Assembly (NCBI GenBank): GCA_020073005.1
Contig: JAIQFX010000055.1
Coordinates: 1-35,576, forward strand
Length of the DNA: 35,576 nucleotides
Source: Terriglobia bacterium
Lineage (GTDB): Bacteria > Acidobacteriota > Vicinamibacteria > Vicinamibacterales > CAVVIG01
Direction of reading: 5' to 3'
In this document: positions 15,240 to 22,291 of the stretch, in pieces
Position numbering within the stretch: position 1 is the first letter of the stretch
Layout: each line of letters starts with the position of its first letter
The notes under the pieces: model-generated
The model's input: only the letters and a program-made list of their open reading frames with translations
Databases searched by the model: none
What the model was told of the DNA's origin: nothing
Translations under genes and position numbers: made by a program

Positions 15240-15301
15240 AGAACTTCAGGGTGATTTGGCCGCTCTGGCGGCGTAAAGTAACAACACGCAGGAGGCTTCA
15301 G

Positions 15302-15709
15302 ATGTTGAAACGCATGCTCGTCGCAGTAATGATGCTGGCAGTGTCCGCAGGGGTGGCTCAGGCGCAAACCGTGAAGAAGGAACCCATCAAGCCAACGTCG
15401 GCCGCCGACGCCAAGAAGATGTTCGACTCCTACTGCGCCGTCTGTCACGGCAAGGACGGCAAGGGGGGCGGCCCCGCCGCCAAGGCGCTTGCGAAAGCGC
15501 CGGCGGACCTGACGAAGCTCAGCGCACGCAACAACGGCACGTTCCCCGACGTCCACGTGCGGCGCTACATCGAAGGGTTGGACGAAGTCGCGGCGCACGG
15601 CTCGCGCGACATGCCGATGTGGGGCGATCTCTTCCGTTCGCTGAACCGCGACACGGCGCAGATCCGCATCGCGGGGCTCGCGGAATACCTGAAGGCGATG
15701 CAGCAGTAA
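15302..15709 (+). CDS. Periplasmic monoheme class I cytochrome c
   Basis: This is a 135-residue secreted cytochrome. The signal peptide (residues 1-22, ending AQA) is followed by a single CAVCH heme site in AKKMFDSYCAVCHGKDGKGGGPAA, and MPMWGDLF provides the likely axial Met. The final helix is AGLAEYLKAM. AGGAGG at 15290-15295 fixes the start at ATG 15302. Such small cytochromes carry electrons to periplasmic oxidases or reductases. The convergent multicopper oxidase gene 27 bp away is a possible partner, but that is inference from position only. Confidence 0.93.
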   Translation: MLKRMLVAVMMLAVSAGVAQAQTVKKEPIKPTSAADAKKMFDSYCAVCHGKDGKGGGPAAKALAKAPADLTKLSARNNGTFPDVHVRRYIEGLDEVAAHGSRDMPMWGDLFRSLNRDTAQIRIAGLAEYLKAMQQ

Positions 15710-15736
15710 CCCGCGGTGGCCGCAGGGACGTGGTTC

Positions 15737-17086
15737 TCAGGGCGCGTACTGCATCATCGCCATGAAGCCCATGTCCATGTGGAACTGCTGGTGACAGTGA
15801 AAGAGCGTGGGGCCGGGGTGGATGGCGGGCACATCCACCTCGACCTGTTTCCAGGCCGGCACGACGACGACGTCCTTCATGATCCCGGACATCGGTGTGC
15901 CGTCGACGCGGACCACTTCGAACGTGTGCCGGTGCAAGTGGACCGGATGCCCGTCGGCGCTCTGATTGTCGAACGTCCAGCGATAGCGCTTGTTCGCGCG
16001 GACGACAATCGGTGGCGTTTGCGGAAATGATTTCCCGTTGATCGTCCAGTGGTGGCCGTCGCCCGTGGGCCGGATCACCAGCGTGAGCCGCTCGTCCGGC
16101 TCCGGCACCGCGTCAGCCCCTCCGAACAGACCGTAGTCCCACGCGAACGGCGCGATGCGATCCCACTGCGGCGCGCCCTGCTGGCCCGCGTACTCGATCG
16201 CGATGCCCATTCCGCCGGTGCGCCACTCCGTCTTCAGTTCTCCGAGGATCCAGACGCCGGGCCGGTTCATCTCGACGACCGCGTCCACGCGCTCGCCGGG
16301 TCCGAGCTCGAGGACCGGAACGTGTTTCGGCACGGGCACGGGATTTCCGTCGAGCGCGACGACCTGGAACAGATGTCCCGGCAGCGCGAGACGATGGTGC
16401 AGTGTCGCGCTCGCGTTCACGATGCGGAAGAGAACGCGCTGCGATGCGCGCACGCGGACGGGCTCGCCCGCGCCGAGCATCTTGCCGTTGATCGTGAAGT
16501 ACTTGAAGTCGACGTCCATCCCGCCCTGCTCGACGAACCGCGGCTCCCACTCGTGCAGCAGGATCGGGACTTCCTGATCGTACGCGCCTGGCTGGCCGTC
16601 GGCGTCGACGACGATCATGCCGAACTGGCCCGTGTACGTTCCTCTCTTGAGGTTCGTGCCCGCCATCGCGTGACTGTGATACCAGCGCGTGCCGGCCGGG
16701 TCCGGCGTGAACGTGTAGCGCCGGCGGCCGTTGCCGGGAACCGGCGGCGTGCCCTCTTCCATCGATCCGTCCACTTCCGACGGAATGTGGAACCCATGCC
16801 AATGGACGAGCTCGTCGTCTTTTGTGTCGTTGAACACGTCGACCGTCACCGGTTTGCCGAGCCGCGCGCGAAGCAGCGGCCCGGGCACCTGGCCGTTGTA
16901 GCCGATCGTCTTGATCGATCGCTTCGGCGCGATGTCCAGCGTGACGGGCGCGATTCGCAGCGTGATGTCCGCGTCGCCGGCCGGCGGCGTCGCGGGCGCG
17001 GAAGGAGGATGCTCGTGCTGCGCGAGCGCGACCGCGGTCGTGGAAATCCAGCCGGCCGATAGCGTCAGAAACCGCCGACGGTGCAT
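15737..17086 (-). CDS. Three-domain multicopper oxidase, Tat-exported
   Basis: This 449-residue periplasmic copper oxidase has the N-terminal HRRRFLTLSAG, a twin-arginine-type signal. The trinuclear-site motifs HWHGFH, WYHSHAM, HPVHLHRHTF and HCHQQFHMDMGFM are all present, and the last also supplies type 1 copper ligands (Cys, His and probably Met). Domain order is that of laccase/CueO-like enzymes, and the total length argues against a two-domain nitrite reductase (NirK). The protein has no methionine-rich insert of CueO type. It is the third gene of the operon headed by the radical SAM gene, 77 bp after the membrane protein. Its substrate is unknown; metal ion or phenol oxidation is possible, and the operator upstream of the operon suggests an N-oxide-linked role. 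Confidence 0.9.
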   Translation of the reverse strand: MHRRRFLTLSAGWISTTAVALAQHEHPPSAPATPPAGDADITLRIAPVTLDIAPKRSIKTIGYNGQVPGPLLRARLGKPVTVDVFNDTKDDELVHWHGFHIPSEVDGSMEEGTPPVPGNGRRRYTFTPDPAGTRWYHSHAMAGTNLKRGTYTGQFGMIVVDADGQPGAYDQEVPILLHEWEPRFVEQGGMDVDFKYFTINGKMLGAGEPVRVRASQRVLFRIVNASATLHHRLALPGHLFQVVALDGNPVPVPKHVPVLELGPGERVDAVVEMNRPGVWILGELKTEWRTGGMGIAIEYAGQQGAPQWDRIAPFAWDYGLFGGADAVPEPDERLTLVIRPTGDGHHWTINGKSFPQTPPIVVRANKRYRWTFDNQSADGHPVHLHRHTFEVVRVDGTPMSGIMKDVVVVPAWKQVEVDVPAIHPGPTLFHCHQQFHMDMGFMAMMQYAP

Positions 17087-17163
17087 TCACTCACCGTAAC
17101 ACGGACACTGGCGACCGGCAACGCGATCGAATCCGCTCTGACGTGAGTGATTCCGCGTCGGCG

Positions 17164-18453
17164 TCAGCGCGACGTCATGACGACCAGGATGTTGTCGATC
17201 GTCCCGATCGCCACGGCGGCGAACAGCGCCCAGGCACCGGACGCGACCAGCGCCGGCGATTCGAGATACAGCCCGGCCGCGAGCGACGGCACGCCGGCCG
17301 TCCATCCCGCGAACACGATCGCCTGCAGCGTGCGGTCGCGCGTCGTGAGCGGCGAGGGCGGCGGCGTCTTGAAGTGGCTGCGCACGTACGCCCAGTACCA
17401 CGACGCGAGCGGCAGCAGCCGCGCTTCCATCGCGACGACCATCTGCGACAGAAAACCCAGCAGGCCGAACACGCCGTACGCGGCGGCAAGGGGCAGCGTG
17501 CGCGACGACATCGGCATGACGAGCAGCGTGACGCCGATGGCGGCCGCCGTCAGCAGCGAGACGCCGGCGGCGGCGGCGTGCAGCACGCCGAAGTCGATCC
17601 GCGGCGCGGCCGGCGGTTTCGGCGCCGGCGATCGCACCATCCAGATCACGTGGCCGGCAAAGGCCGCGAGCCCGGCCACGATCAAGCCGCCGAACAACAA
17701 CGTCCAGGCGCTTCCAAAGAGCAACGACACGAACAGGCCGAGGACGCCGGTCTCGAGCAGCACCGCGCTCGCGAACGTCGATCGGCCGGCCGGCATCCTC
17801 GACGGCAGCGCCATCGGCAGCATCCGGTACCCGACGCCGACGACCATCATCGTCGCCCAGCCGAGCGCCGCGAGATGCGCGTGCGCGTAGACGTTCGACA
17901 GCACGTAGCCCGGCAGGAAGTGGTGCGTCTTGTCGAAGCCGATCAGCAGTCCCATCGACGCGGCGAGCATGAAGTTGACGCACGCGAACGTGATGTGGAG
18001 CTTGACCGGCGTGCCGGCGCCGGCCGACCTGATGTCGTGCGCGACGCGGCTCACGACGTAGAACGCGCCGGCCGCCACGGTCGCGGCGGACCACGCCATC
18101 CCGTCGTAGCGCTGCAGCCAGAAGTGGCTCACCATCCCGGCGAGGCCGACGACGGCAAAGCCGTACGCGACGTAATCGGCGCGGCGGGCGGGCATCGGCA
18201 TCTGCAGCGCCGCCGGCCCGACGATGTAGATCGCGCCGAGGATCGAGAAGGTGATCCAGCCGAGCGTGACGAGGTGCACGAGGCCGACCATCCAGGAGTG
18301 ATAGAAGAATCCGGCGACCGCGCGCGGCCACCATGCGGCGAGGAAGCACGCGAGCGCGAGCGAGACGTGGGCCGTGCCGAGGTAGAGCAGCGGGACCGCC
18401 TGCGCCGGGATCAGAAGACGCGGCGACGTGATCCGCAGCGCGCCGGCGTTCAT
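17164..18453 (-). CDS. Polytopic membrane protein, NnrS/heme-copper oxidase subunit I-like
   Basis: This is a 429-residue protein of about 12 hydrophobic helices. Histidines sit in patterns reminiscent of heme-copper oxidase subunit I and NnrS: YHSWMVGLVHLVTLGW (His52, His60), SHFWLQRY (His110), KLHITFACVNF (His153) and NVYAHAHLAALGW (His191, His193). YRMLPM follows shortly after. I could not identify a full CuB/heme triad set, so catalytic oxidase activity is not claimed. NnrS is a heme- and copper-containing membrane protein of denitrifiers linked to nitric oxide. The ATG overlaps the radical SAM stop (ATGA), so the two are translationally coupled. The function is best stated as a heme-binding candidate in an N-oxide context. 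Confidence 0.65.
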   Translation of the reverse strand: MNAGALRITSPRLLIPAQAVPLLYLGTAHVSLALACFLAAWWPRAVAGFFYHSWMVGLVHLVTLGWITFSILGAIYIVGPAALQMPMPARRADYVAYGFAVVGLAGMVSHFWLQRYDGMAWSAATVAAGAFYVVSRVAHDIRSAGAGTPVKLHITFACVNFMLAASMGLLIGFDKTHHFLPGYVLSNVYAHAHLAALGWATMMVVGVGYRMLPMALPSRMPAGRSTFASAVLLETGVLGLFVSLLFGSAWTLLFGGLIVAGLAAFAGHVIWMVRSPAPKPPAAPRIDFGVLHAAAAGVSLLTAAAIGVTLLVMPMSSRTLPLAAAYGVFGLLGFLSQMVVAMEARLLPLASWYWAYVRSHFKTPPPSPLTTRDRTLQAIVFAGWTAGVPSLAAGLYLESPALVASGAWALFAAVAIGTIDNILVVMTSR

Positions 18454-19601
18454 GCGTGATTCACGATCGGCTCGGTGACCTCGTTCGGCACGTAGGCGCA
18501 GAGCGGATCGGACGCCATCACGGCGCCGGTCGCGGCGAACGCGCGCGATCGCGAGCCGCCGCAGATCGCGCGGAAGCGGCAGCGCCCGCAGTTGCCCATC
18601 AGCGCGTTGGGATCCCGCAGACGCGTGAACACGTCGTCGGTCCGATACACGTCGGCCAGATTCATCGTCCGGACGTTGCCGCGCTGGACCGGCAGGAAGC
18701 CGCTCGGACAGATGTTGCCGACGTGATCGACGAAGACGAAGCCGTTGCCGTCGCCGACGCTTCGCGGCGCGCGCAGCTGGCGCTTGCGTTCGACCGAATG
18801 CGTCGGCAGGCCTTGCGCCAGCCGCGCGTGATCGCGCTCCCAGACGATGCGCTGGTAGTGCGGCGCTTCGGTGGTCTTGATGCCGAAGGGCGACGTCAGC
18901 GACAGGTCGTACAGGAAATTCAGGACGCGCTCGCACTCCTCGGCCGAGATCTGATCCAGGCTCGCGCCGCGGCCGGTCTGAATGAGGAAGAACAGCGCCC
19001 ACAGCGTCACCGGCAGATGCATCATGCGATCGGCCATCGCCTCGAGATACGGCAGCGTCAGCTTGCTGATCGTCGAGTTGATCTGGAGCGGCAGCCCGAG
19101 ATCGAGCGTGGACTCGATGATCCGCATCGTCCACGCGTGCGAGCCGCGCACGCGGCGGAAGGCGTCGTGCGCTTCCGGCGTCGGGCCGTCGAGGCTCACC
19201 GCCACGCGCGAGAGCCCGGCGTCCTTGAGCTCGGCGAGCCGCGCGCGCGTCGCGGCCGCCGTCCCGCTCGGCGTCAGCGCGACCGTGAGCCCGGCGCTCG
19301 ACGCGTAGCCGACGAGCTGCGCGAGATCCGGCCGCCGCATCGGATCGCCGCCGGTGAGGACGAACAGCGGCGGGGGGGCCTGCCCCGAGCTTGTCGAGGG
19401 GCCGCCGATGGCGCGCACCTGATCGATCAACCGGAATCCTTCCTCGGTGGTCAGCTCGTGCGTATCGCGACACGGGATCGCGTCCGCGCGGCAGTGGACG
19501 CACGCGAGCGCGCACGCCCGGGTCACTTCCCAAATCACGAGAAACGGCGCTCGGTCGAAATCGAACGCCGGACGCGCAGCGGGTTTCGGCAACGGGGTCA
19601 T
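18450..19601 (-). CDS. Radical SAM/SPASM protein, TIGR04053/heme-maturation-like
   Basis: This is a 383-residue radical SAM enzyme. The N-terminus FLVIWEVTRACALACVHCRAD carries the cluster cysteines C30, C34 and C37 (CxxxCxxC), followed by TGGDPMRRPDL and VSLDGPTPEAHD. The C-terminal SPASM-type region has CPSGFLPVQRGNV, NCGRCRFRAICGGSRSRAFA and a final CAY for auxiliary clusters. The shape is that of the AhbC/AhbD/NirJ relatives, which modify heme or its precursors, and of the TIGR04053 group; which one applies is not resolvable here. A 12-residue PSTSSGQ-containing insertion (about 67-78) comes from an interspersed element. AGAGGAGACTG precedes the ATG. It heads an operon divergent from the nos operon. 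Confidence 0.8.
   Translation of the reverse strand: MTPLPKPAARPAFDFDRAPFLVIWEVTRACALACVHCRADAIPCRDTHELTTEEGFRLIDQVRAIGGPSTSSGQAPPPLFVLTGGDPMRRPDLAQLVGYASSAGLTVALTPSGTAAATRARLAELKDAGLSRVAVSLDGPTPEAHDAFRRVRGSHAWTMRIIESTLDLGLPLQINSTISKLTLPYLEAMADRMMHLPVTLWALFFLIQTGRGASLDQISAEECERVLNFLYDLSLTSPFGIKTTEAPHYQRIVWERDHARLAQGLPTHSVERKRQLRAPRSVGDGNGFVFVDHVGNICPSGFLPVQRGNVRTMNLADVYRTDDVFTRLRDPNALMGNCGRCRFRAICGGSRSRAFAATGAVMASDPLCAYVPNEVTEPIVNHA
19377..19402 (-). repeat. Interspersed element, family II (copy 2, inside the radical SAM gene)
   Basis: The minus strand reads GGCCCCTCGACAAGCTCGGG then GCAGGCC. It is translated in frame as GPSTSSGQAP between two conserved blocks, RLIDQVRAIGG and LFVLTGGDP, so it appears to be an insertion tolerated in a loop. 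Confidence 0.75.
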
Positions 19602-19647
19602 CAGTCTCCTCTGGTCACCAGTCTCATGCGAACGGGTGGCTCGCCGG

Positions 19648-19663
19648 TATGACGGGCGTCACC
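19648..19663. promoter_or_regulatory. Candidate Crp/Fnr-type operator for the radical SAM operon
   Basis: TATGAC-GGGC-GTCACC keeps the TGAC-N4-GTCA core and one full half-site of the palindrome at 31836-31851. Its centre is about 54 bp before the radical SAM start codon (19601), the same range as for the nos and ric copies. The second half-site has two outer mismatches. Confidence 0.55.
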
Positions 19664-19806
19664 TAGCGAAAAACGGGCCACCTTTTCATGTGGCCCCGGA
19701 TTTGCGACTTGTCTGTCGTTGCGACGCTGTACGACGCGATCCCGGTCATCGAACGGGGGAATTTCCCCATCCGGCTGCGCATCTTTCCGGGAATCCGGCA
19801 ACAGCT

Positions 19807-19822
19807 TATGGCCCGGGTCATA
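19807..19822. promoter_or_regulatory. Candidate Crp/Fnr-type operator for the nos operon
   Basis: TATGGC-CCGG-GTCATA differs at one base from the perfect palindrome TATGAC-N4-GTCATA near the crp/fnr gene. Its centre lies about 50 bp before the ATG of the first nos-operon gene (19865). If it acts at -41.5, transcription would start about 9 bp upstream of the ATG, with CATGCT (19844-19849) as a weak -10. Confidence 0.65.
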
Positions 19823-19864
19823 GGGCCGTAACCGGCCCCGTTTCATGCTGCCAGTAGAGAGCCG

Positions 19865-21784
19865 ATGACGATTCCGATTCGCTTCCCCGACGTCGACCAC
19901 TGGAAGGCGCAGGTGAAGTGTCAGAGCGCGTGTCCGGTGAACACCGACGCGGGCCGCTACGTGCAGCTTATCGCGGACGGCCGGGACGAGGACGCCTTTC
20001 TGGTGGCGCGCGCGCCGAATCCGTTCGCGTCGATCTGCGGACGGGTCTGCGCCGCGCCGTGCGAGGACGCGTGCCGCCGGGGCGCGATCGACGGCGCGGT
20101 CGCGATTCGCGCGCTGAAGCGCTTCGTCACTGAGAAGTACGGCGCCGAGTCGACGCGCCCCGACACGCAGGATCGCCTGCGCGACGAGCCGATCGCGGAA
20201 GGCAATCGCTACGTCAATCAGACGCCGCTGAAGCTGTTCAGAAACGCGGGCGAGGCCTCCGCGAAGGGAAGCCGACGCAAGGTCGCGATTGTCGGCGCCG
20301 GACCGGCGGGTCTGTCGGCGGCGAACGATCTCGCGCTGCTCGGCTACGACGTGACCGTGTTCGAGGCCGCCGCGGAACCGGGCGGCATGGTCCGCTTCGG
20401 CATTCCCGAGTACCGGCTCCCGCGGACGCTGATTCGCTCCGAGATCGAAAAGATTCTCGGCCTCGGCGTCCAGCTCAAGCTGAACACGCCGCTCACGTCG
20501 TCGTTCGGCCTCGCGCAGCTCGAGGCGCAGGGGTTCGACGCGATCTTCCTCGGCGTCGGCGTCTCGAAAGGCCGCGACCTCGACGTGCCCGGCGTCGAGC
20601 TCGACGGCGTCGTCAAGGCCGTCGACTACCTGCTCAACGTCAACCGCGGCTATCGCATGGATCTCGGCCGGCGCATCGTCGTCATCGGCGGCGGGTTCGT
20701 TGCGTTCGATGCGGCGCGAACCGCGATGCGCGAAGGCGGGACGGCGGACGAAGGCGCGGCCGCGGCCGCCGAGGCGCGCGTGAAGGAAGCGCTGGACTCC
20801 GCCCGCGCGGCGATTCGCGGCGGGGCGCGCGACGTGACCGTCGTCTCGCTCGAGAACTTCGACGAGATGCCGGTCCTGCGCACGACGCAGGGCCACGAGG
20901 AGTTCGAAGAGGCGCGCAAGGAGGGCGTGAAGTTCGTCACGCGCCGCGGCGCGGCGAGGTTCGTCGGATCAGGACGCGTGCAGACGATCGATCTGCGGCG
21001 AGTCACCGCCGTGTTCGACGCCAACGGCCGCTTCGCCCCGCAGTACGACGACAGCGATCTGATCGCGATCGACGCGGACTCGTGCATCCTCGCGATCGGC
21101 CAGAAGCCGGACCTCTCGTTCCTCACGCCGGCCGACGGCATCACGCTGACGCCCGGCGGCACGATCCGCATCGACGCCGACACGCTCGCCACGTCCGCGC
21201 CCGGCGTGTTCGCCGGCGGCGACGTCGCGTTCGGTCCGCGCAATCTGATCGAAGCGGTTGCCAACGGCAAGCGCGCCGCGCGATCGATGCACGCGTACCT
21301 GTCGCGTAGCGCGAGGCTTCAGCCGAGCGAAACGATCGACATCGAGCATCTGCCGTCGCGCGCCTACCGGATGATCGCGGGCTTCGAAGCGCTCGACCGC
21401 GAGGCCGCGCCGACGCTCGACGTCGGACGCCGCACCGGCATCGCGGAAGTGGAAACCGGTTACGACGAGCGCGAGGCGCGGGAGCAGGCGGCGCGCTGCC
21501 TCGTCTGCCACGTGCAGACGATCTACGACCCCGAGAAGTGCGTCATCTGCAACCGCTGCGTCGACGTCTGCCCGGAGTACTGCCTCGCGTTCGTGCCGAT
21601 CGATCAGCTCGACCTGGACGCCGGCGCGCGCGCGTCGCTCGTCGCCCGCGCTGAAGGTGACGGGATGCCGCTCGCCGCGATGGTGAAAGACGACGAGCGG
21701 TGCATCCGGTGCGGGCTGTGCGCCATCCGGTGCCCGACCGACGCGATGACGATGGAGCGATTCACGATCACGGAGCAGCTATGA
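19865..21784 (+). CDS. FAD/NAD(P)-dependent oxidoreductase with N- and C-terminal iron-sulfur domains (GltD-like), first gene of the nos operon
   Basis: This 639-residue flavoprotein has three parts. Residues 1-75 form the GltD/DPD-type cluster domain, with C19, C23, C58, C62, C66 and C70 in CQSACPV and CGRVCAAPCEDACRRG. Residues about 138-500 form two Rossmann units, FAD in AIVGAGPAGLSAAN (GAGPAG 144-149) and NAD(P) in VVIGGGFVAFDAART near 276-290, with GVFAGGDVAFGPRNLIEAVANGK closing the FAD site. Residues about 545-630 are a two-cluster ferredoxin, CVICNRCVDVCP and CIRCGLCAIRCP, plus CLVCH. No glutamate synthase large subunit is nearby, so this is not GltD proper. It is coupled by ATGA to a Rieske gene. 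Similar NAD(P) oxidoreductase subunits are known in some Rieske/cytochrome b complexes, such as those of anammox bacteria. An interspersed element is read through at about residues 481-488. Confidence 0.88.
   Translation: MTIPIRFPDVDHWKAQVKCQSACPVNTDAGRYVQLIADGRDEDAFLVARAPNPFASICGRVCAAPCEDACRRGAIDGAVAIRALKRFVTEKYGAESTRPDTQDRLRDEPIAEGNRYVNQTPLKLFRNAGEASAKGSRRKVAIVGAGPAGLSAANDLALLGYDVTVFEAAAEPGGMVRFGIPEYRLPRTLIRSEIEKILGLGVQLKLNTPLTSSFGLAQLEAQGFDAIFLGVGVSKGRDLDVPGVELDGVVKAVDYLLNVNRGYRMDLGRRIVVIGGGFVAFDAARTAMREGGTADEGAAAAAEARVKEALDSARAAIRGGARDVTVVSLENFDEMPVLRTTQGHEEFEEARKEGVKFVTRRGAARFVGSGRVQTIDLRRVTAVFDANGRFAPQYDDSDLIAIDADSCILAIGQKPDLSFLTPADGITLTPGGTIRIDADTLATSAPGVFAGGDVAFGPRNLIEAVANGKRAARSMHAYLSRSARLQPSETIDIEHLPSRAYRMIAGFEALDREAAPTLDVGRRTGIAEVETGYDEREAREQAARCLVCHVQTIYDPEKCVICNRCVDVCPEYCLAFVPIDQLDLDAGARASLVARAEGDGMPLAAMVKDDERCIRCGLCAIRCPTDAMTMERFTITEQL
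21306..21329 (+). repeat. Interspersed palindromic element, family I (copy 3, inside the flavoprotein gene)
   Basis: GTAGC then GCGAGGCTTCAGCCGAGCG is a family I variant with the perfect arms GAGGCT/AGCC and one fewer T. It is read in frame as SARLQPSE between the FAD domain and the ferredoxin linker. Confidence 0.7.
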
Positions 21785-22287
21785 CCGAACACGCAGTCGA
21801 TCGGCGGGACTTCATCTTTCGCGTCGGCACCGGCGCCGGCATCGCGGCGATCGTGTATCAGGCGTCGGCGTCGCTGCGGTCGCTCGTGCCGAACGTCTCG
21901 TACGACGCGCCGACGACGGTCAAGCTGGGCCCCGTCGCTGAATTTCCGGACGGCCTGAAGTTCCTGCCCGACGAGCGGCTCTTCGTGTTCCGCGAGGGCA
22001 ACACGTTCCACGCGATCTCGGCGGTGTGCACGCACCTCGGCTGCACCGCGCGCGCCGAGGCGCTGCCGTCGCCGGAGGCCAAAGAGATCGGCGGGAAGTC
22101 GCTCCGGCTGACGCACCGGTTCCAGTGTCCGTGCCACGGATCGAAATACAACGGCGACGGCTCGAACGTGTCCGGTCCGGCGCCGAAGCCGCTGGCCTGG
22201 TACCACCTGTCCCTCGCTTCCGACGACGGGCAGCTCGTCGTCGATCTCGCGCACGAAGTCGAGCACGACTTCCGGCTCACGGTGTAA
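21781..22287 (+). CDS. Rieske iron-sulfur protein
   Basis: This 168-residue protein has an N-terminal segment VDRRDFIFRVGTGAGIAAIVYQ, a twin-arginine-like signal with an uncleaved membrane anchor as in bc-complex Rieske proteins. The [2Fe-2S] ligands are in CTHLGC and CPCHGSKYNGDGSNVSGPAP. The conserved SGPAPKPLAWYHL follows the second box, and the two cysteines beyond the histidines can form the stabilising disulfide. It overlaps the flavoprotein stop (ATGA) and is followed within 4 bp by cytochrome b. It belongs to the dedicated bc-type complex of this nos operon. Confidence 0.95.
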   Translation: MTEHAVDRRDFIFRVGTGAGIAAIVYQASASLRSLVPNVSYDAPTTVKLGPVAEFPDGLKFLPDERLFVFREGNTFHAISAVCTHLGCTARAEALPSPEAKEIGGKSLRLTHRFQCPCHGSKYNGDGSNVSGPAPKPLAWYHLSLASDDGQLVVDLAHEVEHDFRLTV

Positions 22288-22291
22288 GGCC

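Noticed and set aside
15737-17086. Multicopper oxidase as copper nitrite reductase NirK
   Set aside because: NirK has two cupredoxin domains and about 350 residues. This protein has 449 residues and all four laccase-type trinuclear motifs, so it is a three-domain oxidase.
17164-18453. Membrane protein as the catalytic subunit of cbb3 oxidase or nitric oxide reductase
   Set aside because: Helix count and some His motifs are suggestive, but I could not assign the complete heme b, heme b3 and CuB ligand set, and no cytochrome subunit (ccoO or norC) is adjacent.
17164-19533. A 789-codon minus-strand frame joining the membrane protein to upstream sequence
   Set aside because: Only the part from the ATG at 18453 is the membrane protein. 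The extension is a shadow of the radical SAM gene in another frame, and the true junction is an ATGA overlap.
19865-21784. Flavoprotein as the small subunit of glutamate synthase
   Set aside because: No gltB is nearby, the protein has an additional C-terminal two-cluster ferredoxin, and it is coupled to Rieske and cytochrome b genes.
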